From assembly GCF_003049735.1 (NCBI RefSeq), contig NZ_PIRM01000001.1, positions 186,001 through 250,000 of the forward strand: a stretch of 64,000 nt of DNA. The letters are read 5' to 3'. Source of the DNA: Campylobacter concisus (lineage in GTDB: Bacteria > Campylobacterota > Campylobacteria > Campylobacterales > Campylobacteraceae). Under the pieces are notes generated by a model. It saw only the letters and a program-made list of their open reading frames with translations. It did not search any database and was not told the DNA's origin. Of the stretch, positions 47,763 through 57,315 are shown one piece after another. Every line of letters starts with the position of its first letter. Positions within the stretch are counted from its first letter, which is position 1. The position numbers and the translations under genes are program-made.

Positions 47763-49633
47763 TGCTCTTGCGTTTTGTTTTGTTTGTAAATTTTTATATA
47801 ACTTTGAGGGTTGTTGAAAGTTTCTTGGTTGTTTATCTCGTATAGGACTTTATCGTCTATATCGTCGATCTTTGATCCAAATAATTCTTTTGCAACCATA
47901 TTTTTCTTGACTTTAACAAACTGAAGGTCTTCGTTTTTCTGATTATCTCCTAGAACTAGCCTGATTTTCTCCCAATCGTCGTAAAAATACTCTTGTAGTA
48001 GCGGTAAAATTTTGTTTTTAAAGACATTTGCAAGCGTTTCCATGTCTGACACATTTATAAAATAAGCATGTCCTATCGTGTGGTCTCTGTCGTAAATATA
48101 TTCTATACGCTCGTTTATCATTTTTAGCATTTTGCCTATATTTATATCTTCGATATTTATTTTGTTTAGTTCGTCATATTCTGGCATCATCTCCACAAAT
48201 TCAAACCTTCTTCTAAGTGCCGTATCCATAAGGGCTATGCTGCGATCTGCTGTATTCATCGTGCCTATTATGTATAGATTTGACGGTACTCCAAATTTCT
48301 CTTTTGAATATGGCAGCTCGACCTTTATCTCATCATCTGCACTGAGTCTTTTCGATGGCTCTATGAGCGTTATAAGCTCGCCAAAAATTTTGGATATATT
48401 TCCGCGGTTGATCTCGTCGATGATTAATACTCGTTTTTTTGTTTTTATGCTTGATTTTTCCATATAGTATTCAACTAAATACGTGAACAAATTTGTATAA
48501 CCATTTACTATATATTTTTCGAGTATTTCTGGATTTTTTTCTGCTGCACTCCTATTTTTAATATCTTCTATTGTAATAGACCCATTTTTTAATAATCTTA
48601 CTAATTCTTCTATTAAATAGATTGGGACAGGAATTTCTCCTTCTATATTTTTTTTCTTTAGTTTTATGAGTTCACTTCCAACATAAGAGATTGTATATCC
48701 TTCTATCGTATCTCCTACATTAAAAATTGCATTTTTGCAAATATCTTTAAAAACTCCATTTGTTATTTTGTATTCTAATCCCTTATCTTGGTTAAAAATA
48801 GGTTTTATACCCTCAACAAATTCCTCATATCCATAGCTTTGATGAAATGTTACGAATTTTATTTGTCCGCTTTCAATATACCTTTTAAATTTAGACATAT
48901 CATCTGACGCATTGCCTTCTATAATTTCTAGTGCTTTACGAACAACGTTATATGTTTTTCCAGTTCCAGGAGGACCGTATAAAATTTGATTAAGGGGATA
49001 AGTTAATTTTTTGTCATCATTTGTCATTTCATATCCTTTGTTATCACTATTATTTTGTCTGTTGTTTTCTATGTTTTTATAAAATTTGTCATATGCCAGC
49101 TTATATACATTTGTTAGTGCATTAAGTAAGCTTGTGTAGTCAAGAGTTGTAAAAGTATATATATTTTCTATGGTAAAGTATATATACTTTTCCCATGCAA
49201 GTTTATCAAGTTTGAAACCAGATATATGTATCTTTTTGCATTCTGACTCTAGGAAGTTATATATTTCATCTTTTAGATTTTCTTCTGTATCGCTTAGTTT
49301 TGTGTCAGTTAGTCCTATAGATACATAAAAATTACTTGGTTCTGCTAAAACGGCAAAATAAACAACCAAATGAGACTCATTCTTAAAAGGTTGATATCTA
49401 TTCCATATATATCTTGCAATAGTTTTACCATCTGCTTTTAGCCAATTTCCATTACGCTCACTTATAAAATTTTTAAAAGTATTATCTGTAAATTTGATCA
49501 AATTTTCACGAAAATTACTTAATTTGTCACGTGTTATTTTTTCGTATTTGCTGTATTTTGTACCCTGAACGTATCTATTTGTAAAATATTTAAACCCATC
49601 TAAAATTTCATTTTTTAAATTATCGCTTATCAT
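47759..49633 (-). CDS. mcrB: McrB-type AAA+ subunit of a McrBC restriction system
   Basis: This is a 624-residue motor subunit. Residues 1-195 form a recognition-type domain with the look of MrcB/DUF3578 domains (HLVVYFAVLAEPSNFYVSIG). The AAA+ part has Walker A GPPGTGKT (220-227), Walker B VLIIDEINRGNISKIFGE near 385 and the McrB signature MNTADRSIALMDTALRRRFEF. An insert of about 70 residues lies between the Walker motifs (VGDTIEGYTISYVGSELIKL). The target modification cannot be read from sequence, but methylated or otherwise modified foreign DNA is the family target. Confidence 0.92.
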   Translation of the reverse strand: MISDNLKNEILDGFKYFTNRYVQGTKYSKYEKITRDKLSNFRENLIKFTDNTFKNFISERNGNWLKADGKTIARYIWNRYQPFKNESHLVVYFAVLAEPSNFYVSIGLTDTKLSDTEENLKDEIYNFLESECKKIHISGFKLDKLAWEKYIYFTIENIYTFTTLDYTSLLNALTNVYKLAYDKFYKNIENNRQNNSDNKGYEMTNDDKKLTYPLNQILYGPPGTGKTYNVVRKALEIIEGNASDDMSKFKRYIESGQIKFVTFHQSYGYEEFVEGIKPIFNQDKGLEYKITNGVFKDICKNAIFNVGDTIEGYTISYVGSELIKLKKKNIEGEIPVPIYLIEELVRLLKNGSITIEDIKNRSAAEKNPEILEKYIVNGYTNLFTYLVEYYMEKSSIKTKKRVLIIDEINRGNISKIFGELITLIEPSKRLSADDEIKVELPYSKEKFGVPSNLYIIGTMNTADRSIALMDTALRRRFEFVEMMPEYDELNKINIEDINIGKMLKMINERIEYIYDRDHTIGHAYFINVSDMETLANVFKNKILPLLQEYFYDDWEKIRLVLGDNQKNEDLQFVKVKKNMVAKELFGSKIDDIDDKVLYEINNQETFNNPQSYIKIYKQNKTQEQ

Positions 49634-49687
49634 ATTTCTATCCTTAGTTTTTGTTATTTTATATCTTTTAGCCTTTTGGTTGTCTTT

Positions 49688-50140
49688 TTACAACCCATCA
49701 AATTCTCTCTTTAGTTCCTCTCTTAACTCCTCTGCTCTATCTTCGCCGTCTTTGAAATTTGCCCTTACAAAGCCATCAAGCTTGTCCAAGATCGCAAAGA
49801 GTTCGCTCTCCCAGCTTAAATTCTCTTGCTTTGATAAAGTTTCTAATTTTTCTCTTATTTGCTCTAAGGCATCTAATGCTTGATCTTTTTCAGACTCACT
49901 ATTTAGCGCATCTTCAAATAAAATATCTTGCCTTAAGGCGTTTATTTTTTTAAATATTACGTTGCAAAATTTTGGATATTTTTCAGCATTGTTTAAATTT
50001 TCTAAAACCTCCTGTGCGGCTTTTTGATAAGCTGGCACCGCTCCCTCTTCGTCGAGCTTTCTGGTTAGTTTTTGTATCTGAAAATATAAAATAAGCGCTG
50101 CAAAAAACGCAAGCAGCAAATAAATCGTCACATTATTCAT
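49688..50140 (-). CDS. Membrane-anchored helical protein of unknown function
   Basis: This is a 150-residue protein with one N-terminal membrane helix (IYLLLAFFAALILYFQI, about 6-22) followed by an acidic, largely helical cytoplasmic or periplasmic domain (KINALRQDILFEDALNSESEKDQALDALEQIREKLETL). I do not recognise it. It overlaps the RarD-like gene upstream by 8 nt and lies just after the McrB start on the same strand. Confidence 0.72.
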   Translation of the reverse strand: MNNVTIYLLLAFFAALILYFQIQKLTRKLDEEGAVPAYQKAAQEVLENLNNAEKYPKFCNVIFKKINALRQDILFEDALNSESEKDQALDALEQIREKLETLSKQENLSWESELFAILDKLDGFVRANFKDGEDRAEELREELKREFDGL

Positions 50141-50963
50141 TTTTACTCCTTTTTCTAAATTTATCTATGCTAATTATCGCGAGTGCCAGCCAGATCATGC
50201 AAAACGAGATGACCTTGTAGCCGTCCAAATTTTCGCCGTAAATGAAGACTGCACAAAGGATCGCGATGGTCGGCGAGATGTATTGCAAGTAGCCAATCGT
50301 TGTTAAATTTATCCTTGTTGCAGCTGCGTTAAATGCGACAAGTGGCACGATGGTTACGATACTTGAAGCGATCATTAAAAGTGAGTTTTCATTTAGCCCA
50401 AAGTGGCTTTTACCTAAAAATGCTATGTAAAGGACGTAAGCAAGTGCAAATGGGAACATAAAAAATGTCTCTATAAAAAGCCCGTTAAATGCGCTAATCT
50501 TTGCCATCTTTCTAACTGCCGCGTAAAATCCAAATGAAAGCGGCAAGATGATGGAAACTAATGGTAATCCGCCTTGGGCATAAATTTGTACGCTAATGGC
50601 TAAAACGACTATACAAATGGCTAAAATTCCGCTTTTATTTAGCCTTTCTTTAAAGATGATAACACCAAGAAGCATGCTTATTAGTGGATTTATAAAATAG
50701 CCCAGGCTTGTGTCTAAAATTTTGCCATTGCTAACTGCATATACATAAACGCCCCAGTTTGTGGTGATAAATATACCACTCAAAAATAAGGTTTTTAGCG
50801 AACGAATATCTTTAAGTAAAGTAAAAATTTCGCCCATTTTGCCACTAAAATAAAGCACTCCAGCCATTAAGAAAAATGACCAAATGACTCTGTGGGCTAA
50901 AATTTCATAAGCATCGATATCTTTGCTAAAGAGGTTGAAATAAACCGCCAAAAACCCCCACAT
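50133..50963 (-). CDS. RarD/EamA family transporter, disrupted at the 5' end
   Basis: This is an inner-membrane drug/metabolite transporter of RarD type (about ten helices; GVYVYAVSNGKILDTSLGYFINPLISMLLGVIIFKERL). The ATG at 50963 falls in the middle of the first helix. The upstream in-frame codons read NESQKGVILALSAFF, a natural TM1 start, but hold no ATG, GTG or TTG before a stop. An ATG at 51007 that overlaps the stop of the preceding transporter gene would be in frame if the A5 run (T5 at 50994-50998 on the plus strand) had one more base. See findings. Confidence 0.82.
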   Translation of the reverse strand: MWGFLAVYFNLFSKDIDAYEILAHRVIWSFFLMAGVLYFSGKMGEIFTLLKDIRSLKTLFLSGIFITTNWGVYVYAVSNGKILDTSLGYFINPLISMLLGVIIFKERLNKSGILAICIVVLAISVQIYAQGGLPLVSIILPLSFGFYAAVRKMAKISAFNGLFIETFFMFPFALAYVLYIAFLGKSHFGLNENSLLMIASSIVTIVPLVAFNAAATRINLTTIGYLQYISPTIAILCAVFIYGENLDGYKVISFCMIWLALAIISIDKFRKRSKNE

Positions 50964-51003
50964 AAAAAAGGCGCTAAGCGCGAGAATAACGCCTTTTTGG
51001 CTC

Positions 51004-51891
51004 TCATTTAGTCTTGGTATTTTTGTCGCCTTTTATAGAATTTATACTATCTATCATCAAAAGTGTGACCGAGATGGCTAGGCAGATCATTAAAAAGTAT
51101 GAGCTTTTCTCCAGTCTCTCGCCGATAGCAAATGAGACAAAAAGCATCATTATAGGCTCAAAATATGTAAGCAAACCTAGTACATTTATCGGCACGAGCG
51201 TGCTTGAGAGGATCTGGGCGATGAGGGCTATGCCGCTGATAGCACCAAGCAAGATGAGCAGATAGTAGATGTTTGGATTTTGGCTCATCACGTAGTTCAT
51301 ATCGGCTGTGAGCGCAAAATAAAATGAGAATAAAAACATAAAAATTATCTCTATAACAAAGCTTGAGAAATTTGCAAGGTTGTAGTACTTTCTAATGGCA
51401 AAATAGACTGGATAAAGGCAAAAAACTACAGCGCTCTCCCACGAGATGCCGCCGCTTAGTATAGCTGTGCTAAAGACGCCAAGGGCTGCAAAAAATATCG
51501 AGGCTAGCTTTGTTTTAGAGAGGTGCTCTTTAAAAAATATCCGTCCAAAAAGGACCATGACTATTGGCATGATGAGGTAGCCGATAGAGACTTTTAGCGC
51601 TGATCCGTTGCTTGGAGCCCAGAGATAGAGCCACATCTGAAATGAGACAATGAGCGAGGTAGCTAGTAAAACTAGTAAAATTTTAGGTTTTAGCTTTATT
51701 TTTAGAAGTAAAAATTTGAAATTTCGCTGCTGTTTTAACAAAAAAATGGCTGCGATGACAAAAGGCATGGCAAAGATCATGCGGTATCCAACAAGAGCTT
51801 GCGTGCTGATGGGGTTCATGAGCACTGACATGTAGTAGATGCAGTTAAACAAAACAGATGCCAAAAGCGAATAAAATATGCCTTTTATCAT
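51004..51891 (-). CDS. RarD/EamA family transporter
   Basis: This is a 295-residue membrane transporter with two EamA repeats (ten helices), related to its downstream neighbour; shared features include a GSALKVSIGYLIMPIVMVLFGRIFFKEHL segment. The start at 51891 (MIKGIFYSLLA) follows AAGGAG, whereas the longer frame to 51942 adds a hydrophilic stretch not expected before TM1. The two transporters form a tandem pair, probably by duplication. The substrate is unknown. Confidence 0.87.
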   Translation of the reverse strand: MIKGIFYSLLASVLFNCIYYMSVLMNPISTQALVGYRMIFAMPFVIAAIFLLKQQRNFKFLLLKIKLKPKILLVLLATSLIVSFQMWLYLWAPSNGSALKVSIGYLIMPIVMVLFGRIFFKEHLSKTKLASIFFAALGVFSTAILSGGISWESAVVFCLYPVYFAIRKYYNLANFSSFVIEIIFMFLFSFYFALTADMNYVMSQNPNIYYLLILLGAISGIALIAQILSSTLVPINVLGLLTYFEPIMMLFVSFAIGERLEKSSYFLMICLAISVTLLMIDSINSIKGDKNTKTK

Positions 51892-51993
51892 GAAAAAATT
51901 CTGCTCCTTTTTGGGTAAATTTAAAGTAGCGATTGTAGGCAAAATATCTTTAATAGCCCATTAATGGCTTTTATTTTTTTAAGTTTGCCGTGA

Positions 51994-51999
51994 TATAAT
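51994..51999 (+). promoter_or_regulatory. -10 element of the DAHP synthase gene
   Basis: TATAAT in GCCGTGATATAATCAGCG lies 37-42 nt before the ATG at 52036. Confidence 0.6.
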
Positions 52000-52035
52000 C
52001 AGCGTTTAATTAAGGCAAAAAAGATAGGAAAATAA

Positions 52036-53376
52036 ATGACTTGGAACCGCGATAGCTGGAGAGAATTTAATATCTTGCAACAGCCAAATTATCCAGATTT
52101 AAAAGAACTTAAAGAGGTTGAAGAAAAGTTAAAAGGACTTCCTCCTTTGGTGTTTGCTGGTGAGGCAAGAAGTTTAAAAGAAGAGCTTGCAAAAGTTTGT
52201 AACGGTGAAGCATTTTTGCTTCAAGGTGGCGACTGCGCTGAGAGTTTTACAAATTTTAATGCAAACAACATCAGAGATATGTTTAAAGTCCTACTTCAAA
52301 TGGCGATAGTTTTGACATTTGCAGGTGGCTGTCCAGTGGTCAAAGTGGGCCGCGTGGCAGGGCAGTTTGCAAAGCCAAGAAGTAGTGATTATGAAGAGAT
52401 AAATGGCGCTAAACTCCCAAGCTATAGAGGCGACATCATAAATGGCTTTGAATTTGATGAAAAAGCTAGAGTACCTGACCCTAAACGCATGATCGAGGCG
52501 TATTATCAAAGTGCATCTACGATGAACTTACTTAGGGCCTTTTCAAGAGGTGGTTTGGCCGACCTTCATCAAGTACATAAGTGGAATTTAGGCTTTGTTA
52601 AAAAGCCAGAGATCGGCGAGAAATACGCAAAACTAGCTGATGAGCTAACAAAGACGCTTTCATTTATGGCAGCTTGTGGCATCACTTCAGCAAATACGCC
52701 AGTCATAAATCAAACCGCGGTTTATACATCTCACGAGGCACTTTTACTGCCTTATGAGGAGGCTTTAACTAGAGTTGATAGTCTTAGTGGTGAGTGGTAC
52801 GACTGCTCGGCTCATATGCTTTGGATAGGTGAAAGAACGCGTGGTATAAATGACGCTCACGTGCATTTTTTAAGCGGTGTGAAAAATCCTATCGGCGTAA
52901 AGATCGGACCAAGTGCAAAGGCTGAGGACGTCGTCGCGCTTGCAAATAAGCTAAATCCAGAAAATGAAGCTGGCAGACTAAATGTGATAATCAGAATGGG
53001 TGCAGATAAGATAGGCGAAAATTTACCAAAAATTTTAAGAGAGCTAAAGCGAGAAGGGCTAAATATCGTTTATAGTATCGATCCGATGCATGGCAACACT
53101 GTAAAAACCTCAAATAACTACAAAACCAGAGAATTTGACAAGATAATAAGCGAAGTTAGAAGCTTTTTTGAAATTCACAAAGCTGAGGGCACAAGGGCTG
53201 GCGGCGTACATCTTGAGATGACAGGACAAGACGTGACTGAGTGCACGGGTGGGGCATTAAATATCACTGAAAGCTCGCTTGAGCAAAGGTATGAAACACA
53301 ATGTGATCCAAGGCTAAATGCTGATCAGGCACTTGAGCTTGCGTTTTTGATGGCTGATCTAGTTAAAAAAGCTTAA
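52036..53376 (+). CDS. 3-deoxy-7-phosphoheptulonate synthase, class II
   Basis: This is a 446-residue plant-type (class II) DAHP synthase, the first step of the shikimate pathway (phosphoenolpyruvate plus erythrose-4-phosphate). Signature segments are [12 protein letters not shown] (metal cysteine), [61 protein letters not shown] and [16 protein letters not shown]. It starts at ATG 52036 after TAGGAAAAT and a TATAAT promoter. The downstream flavoprotein gene is probably cotranscribed. Confidence 0.96.
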   Translation: MTWNRDSWREFNILQQPNYPDLKELKEVEEKLKGLPPLVFAGEARSLKEELAKVCNGEAFLLQGGDCAESFTNFNANNIRDMFKVLLQMAIVLTFAGGCPVVKVGRVAGQFAKPRSSDYEEINGAKLPSYRGDIINGFEFDEKARVPDPKRMIEAYYQSASTMNLLRAFSRGGLADLHQVHKWNLGFVKKPEIGEKYAKLADELTKTLSFMAACGITSANTPVINQTAVYTSHEALLLPYEEALTRVDSLSGEWYDCSAHMLWIGERTRGINDAHVHFLSGVKNPIGVKIGPSAKAEDVVALANKLNPENEAGRLNVIIRMGADKIGENLPKILRELKREGLNIVYSIDPMHGNTVKTSNNYKTREFDKIISEVRSFFEIHKAEGTRAGGVHLEMTGQDVTECTGGALNITESSLEQRYETQCDPRLNADQALELAFLMADLVKKA

Positions 53377-53399
53377 AATTATAAAATTTGGAGAAAAAG

Positions 53400-54356
53400 A
53401 TGGTAAATTTTTATGATCTAATCGTTGTTGGTGGCGGACCCTGTGGAATTGCTAGCGTAGTTGAGGCAAAAAGAAATGGCTTAAACAACGTTTTGCTTCT
53501 TGAAAAAGGCGATAATCACAGCCAAACGATAAGAAAATTTTATAAAGATAATAAACGCGTAGATAAAGAGTATAAAGGGCAAGATAGTACGATACATGGC
53601 GTAGTTTCATTTGAGGATGGCACGAAAGAGAGCACGCTTGATTATTTTGACAAGCTGCTTGATACTGAAAGGATTGAAGCTTTTTTTAATTCTGAAGTAG
53701 AGAGCGTGAAAAAAGATGGAGAAATTTTTAAAGTAACTACCTCAAAAGCCGTATATGAAGCTAAAAATGTGATGATTTCTATCGGTAAAATGGGACGACC
53801 AAATAAGCCTGATTATAAAATCCCGCCTTCACTAAACTCGGTTGTAAATTTTAACCTTGATAGCTGTACAAACGGCGAAAAGGTGCTTGTCGTAGGTGGC
53901 GGAAACTCAGCAGTTGAGTATGCGATCGAGCTTTGCCAATACAATAAAACCACAATCGCTTATAGAAAAGATAATTTTAGCCGCGTAAATGAGACAAATT
54001 TAAGCGCACTTTGGGAGTTAGAAAAGCACGGCAAGATAAAAGTTAGGCTAAATCACGATATAAAAGAGATAGATAACGAATCAGGCAAAGTTAGAGTGCA
54101 TTATGAAAATGGCAAGATCCGCGTTTATGACAGAGTTGTCTATGCAATAGGTGGCTCAAGTCCGGTTGATTTTTTACAAAAATGTCAGATAAAAATCGAT
54201 GAAAAGGGCACTCCAATAGTTGATAGTAACTACCAAAGTAGCGTGCCAGGACTTTATGTGGGTGGTGACATCGTGCTAAAAAATGGTGGCTCAATAGTCG
54301 TTGCTCTAAATCACGCTCATCACGTCATAAAAGACATTTTAAAGGGCAAGGCATAA
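53400..54356 (+). CDS. YpdA-like FAD/NAD(P)-dependent disulfide reductase
   Basis: This is a 318-residue two-dinucleotide-domain flavoprotein. The FAD motif VVGGGPCGIASVV carries a cysteine (C15) at the place of the key cysteine of YpdA/Bdr, the bacillithiol disulfide reductase. The NADPH motif is VLVVGGGNSAVEYAIE (about 163-178), and GLYVGGDI is the C-terminal FAD motif. No CxxC pair of thioredoxin reductases is present. The start at 53400 is preferred over TTG 53388 because GGAG lies 6 nt before it. The substrate in this organism is unknown. Confidence 0.83.
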   Translation: MVNFYDLIVVGGGPCGIASVVEAKRNGLNNVLLLEKGDNHSQTIRKFYKDNKRVDKEYKGQDSTIHGVVSFEDGTKESTLDYFDKLLDTERIEAFFNSEVESVKKDGEIFKVTTSKAVYEAKNVMISIGKMGRPNKPDYKIPPSLNSVVNFNLDSCTNGEKVLVVGGGNSAVEYAIELCQYNKTTIAYRKDNFSRVNETNLSALWELEKHGKIKVRLNHDIKEIDNESGKVRVHYENGKIRVYDRVVYAIGGSSPVDFLQKCQIKIDEKGTPIVDSNYQSSVPGLYVGGDIVLKNGGSIVVALNHAHHVIKDILKGKA

Positions 54357-54358
54357 GC

Positions 54359-56611
54359 TTGATAAATAAAATTTTACTAGCTATTTTTTGTTTGATAGTT
54401 GGCTTTTGCCTATCGTTTTTTAAATCCCCAAAAGAAGATGAGACACCAAAAGATACTAATCAAACGATTTATTCTATAAATTTTGATAATTTGCCAGAAG
54501 AAGAGAAACAAAAATACATCAGTAAAGATGATCTTTACGAATATGGCGGATATATAACTCCAAAAAGCTATATCCAAAATTTTACTGAAACGAACGATCA
54601 AAATTTATCAAATGATGTAAATGAACTTCAAGAACAAGTTCGTGAGCTAAGCAAAAAAAATAAAATTTTAGCTACTGATAATGTTGATATCAGCGAGAAA
54701 AATTTGGACTTTATAAGCAAAATTTCAGAGATGAAAAAAAATATCGAAAATGAAAAAAATGAGATAGTTGAGAAAAACCAAAAGACGCTTGGCGAGCTTG
54801 AAACACAACACTTTGAAAACATACAAACTCTTACAAAACGGCTAAATGAAGCTCAAGCTGATATGATTGAGAGCTCAAAAGCCTATGAAAAAAAGATAAT
54901 AGACCTTGAAAATGCGATAAATGAGGCAAAAAATGGCGATGAAAGTAAGGTAAAAGATATCGAAGCAAATTTTGCTAAATTTAAAGAGGCAGCTGAGGCA
55001 AATTACACAGCTTTAAAAGAGCAAAATATAGAGCTAAATACGACACTGGCTCAAAAAGAAGCACTAATAAAAGAGTATGAAAATACTCAAAATGAAAAAG
55101 ATAAAAACGAAAAAAAAGAAATTTTGCTTTTAAAAGAGGAGATTGAGCGAGCAAAAAGTGATGCTAAGACACAAAAATTTAGCTATGAAAAAGAGATAAA
55201 TGCACTAACTGATGGCTTTGAAACGCAAAAGAGTGTTATGGAGGATGAGCTTTCAAAAAAAGCAAATAAGATAATTGATCTTGAGGAAGCACTTGAGTCA
55301 AGCAAGACCGCCTTAAAAGATAGAATTTATGAACTTGATGAGATAAAGAAAAATTTAAACTCAAAAGATTTGGCAGTTGAAAACTATAATGGTAAAAATT
55401 TAGAGCTAAACGCCTCTCTTGCAGCACTTCATAAAAGTTTTAATGATCTAAAAGAAAAAAATCTTAAAAGCGAGCAGGAAAATAAACTCGCAAATGAAAA
55501 TATAAGCTTGCTTAAAAAAGAGCTTGAGCGAGTAAATTTGATAAATAAAAAGCTAGAGAAGCAAAATTTAGATACAAATACAAGTTTAAGTGAGCTAAAT
55601 AAAAAGCTAAATTTAAGTGAAGAGAGCTTTAAAAATGCACGAGATGAGCTAAAGACGCTTGATGCAAAGACGAATAAATTTTTAAAAACTTTGTTTGAGC
55701 AAAATCAAACTATCTCTTTGCAGACTCAAAAGCTTGGTTTGAATGACAGCGAGTTAAAAAATTTAAGTGCAAAGATAAATTTAAAAGATGAAAAGATAAA
55801 AGAGCTGGAAAATAATCTCACACAAACAAGTCAAATGCTAGCAGCAAAGCAAAGTGAGCTAGAAGCTCAAAAAAGGACGCTAAAGATCGATATGCAAAAC
55901 TATGAAATTTTGCGTCAGCAAATAAATATTTTGCAAAAGAAGATAGCTGATACATCAGCTCTTTTTGCCGATAGCAATAAAAGTGGTGGTAAAAATTTAC
56001 TAAGCTTACAAAATGAGCTTGAAAGCGCAAAACATAAGTTAAATGAGAGCAATAAGACGATTGAAAGGTTAAATTCTAAAATAAACGAACTTAGCTCATC
56101 TAGCGTAAAAGGAAGTCCGGTAAATGCCAAAATCATCGAACTTCAAAAAGATATCGAGCAAAATTTAAATAGACAAGATGAGCTCGAAAATGAAAATGTA
56201 AATTTAAAAAATATTTTGCAAGCTACGACAAAACCTGAAACTCCAACAAAGCTAGTTTTGATCTCTAGTCTTGAGTGTGATGACATGGATGCAAAAGATA
56301 AGATTAGCGTGATGTGCAAGAATAGAGTGAGCGAATTTTTGCAAAGATTTAACTCAAACTACCTTTATGAGATAATTCCGATCGTAGATAAGAAAAATTT
56401 TGTCATCCCATCAAATGTGGCTCAAAGTATCAAAAAAGACGATCTTGGCAGGCTAAATAACTATGTAAATTATGGCGTTGGTAAAGAGCGCGCAAAGGCA
56501 GCAGCCGAGCTTATAAAAGAAGAATTTGGCGATTTTGCAAGGATCAGCTTTAGCTCCGAAGTGATCGTAAAAGATGTCACGCGTGGCTTTATCATCAAGG
56601 TTTATAGATGA
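54359..56611 (+). CDS. Large membrane-anchored coiled-coil protein
   Basis: This is a 750-residue protein from TTG 54359. No ATG occurs near the membrane segment, residues 2-21 (INKILLAIFCLIVGFCLSFF). Residues about 80-620 are an almost unbroken coiled coil rich in Lys, Glu, Asn and Leu. The last ~115 residues form a compact domain with two cysteines (LECDDMDAKDKISVMCKNR) and a segment (NYVNYGVGKERAKAAAELIKEEFG) faintly like OmpA-type peptidoglycan-binding domains. It may be an envelope spacer or polar scaffold. It overlaps the methyltransferase gene by 4 nt. Function unknown. Confidence 0.78.
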   Translation: MINKILLAIFCLIVGFCLSFFKSPKEDETPKDTNQTIYSINFDNLPEEEKQKYISKDDLYEYGGYITPKSYIQNFTETNDQNLSNDVNELQEQVRELSKKNKILATDNVDISEKNLDFISKISEMKKNIENEKNEIVEKNQKTLGELETQHFENIQTLTKRLNEAQADMIESSKAYEKKIIDLENAINEAKNGDESKVKDIEANFAKFKEAAEANYTALKEQNIELNTTLAQKEALIKEYENTQNEKDKNEKKEILLLKEEIERAKSDAKTQKFSYEKEINALTDGFETQKSVMEDELSKKANKIIDLEEALESSKTALKDRIYELDEIKKNLNSKDLAVENYNGKNLELNASLAALHKSFNDLKEKNLKSEQENKLANENISLLKKELERVNLINKKLEKQNLDTNTSLSELNKKLNLSEESFKNARDELKTLDAKTNKFLKTLFEQNQTISLQTQKLGLNDSELKNLSAKINLKDEKIKELENNLTQTSQMLAAKQSELEAQKRTLKIDMQNYEILRQQINILQKKIADTSALFADSNKSGGKNLLSLQNELESAKHKLNESNKTIERLNSKINELSSSSVKGSPVNAKIIELQKDIEQNLNRQDELENENVNLKNILQATTKPETPTKLVLISSLECDDMDAKDKISVMCKNRVSEFLQRFNSNYLYEIIPIVDKKNFVIPSNVAQSIKKDDLGRLNNYVNYGVGKERAKAAAELIKEEFGDFARISFSSEVIVKDVTRGFIIKVYR

Positions 56612-57315
56612 TCTTGGCTCAGCTAAAAAGTGGCTATCGCTACAACAGCGATACGCTGGTACTTTATGATTTTATAAGCTCAAGTTTGAAAAATTTTTCA
56701 GGCAGAATTTTAGACGTTGGCGCAGGGTGCGGGATACTTGGGCTTTTGCTTAAACGCGACTTTAAAAATTCCAGTCTAAGCTTGCTTGATATCTTGCAGA
56801 TAAATGGTGAAATTTCTAAATTTAATGCCAGTAAGAACGGCTTGGAGGCAGAAATTATAAATGCTAATTTTGCAGATTTTAAAGATAGCGAGAAATTTGA
56901 CCTCATCGTATCAAATCCGCCATTTTATCACGAGGGTGCAAAACAAAGCAAAGATGAGCATATAAAGGCTAGCAGATACACAAGCTCTTTGGGCCTAAAA
57001 GACTTTATAAAAGGTATAAGTGTAAATTTAAAACCTCACAAAAGGGCGTTTTTTTGCTATGCGCCTGATGATCTTAGCCAGATCGTAATGTATCTAAAAG
57101 AGTTTAAGCTAAATTTAGTAAGCCTAAAATTTATTTATACAAAGGCTGATAAGCCAGCAAATTTGGCCTTGTTTGAAGTAAGAAATAATTCAAACTCAAA
57201 GCTAAAAATTTTGCCACCTTTAGTGATGAGTGAAAATGGCTCGCATACAAAAGAGGCGATTGAAATTTTTAAAAAAGCTGATACAAACAGCGTTGATTAT
57301 CAGGAGCTAACGTGA
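56608..57315 (+). CDS. TrmN6-like adenine-N6 methyltransferase
   Basis: This is a 235-residue class I methyltransferase. The SAM motif is LDVGAGCGILGLLLK (about 36-50). The NPPF motif in LIVSNPPFYHEGAKQSKDEHIKASRY (about 105-130) is that of tRNA1(Val) adenine-37 N6-methyltransferase (YfiC/TrmN6). It is coupled by ATGA and GTGA overlaps to the genes on each side. Confidence 0.88.
   Translation: MILAQLKSGYRYNSDTLVLYDFISSSLKNFSGRILDVGAGCGILGLLLKRDFKNSSLSLLDILQINGEISKFNASKNGLEAEIINANFADFKDSEKFDLIVSNPPFYHEGAKQSKDEHIKASRYTSSLGLKDFIKGISVNLKPHKRAFFCYAPDDLSQIVMYLKEFKLNLVSLKFIYTKADKPANLALFEVRNNSNSKLKILPPLVMSENGSHTKEAIEIFKKADTNSVDYQELT

Noticed and set aside
53388..53399. TTG start four codons upstream of the YpdA-like gene
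   Set aside because: The TTGGAG sequence is better read as the ribosome site of the ATG at 53400.
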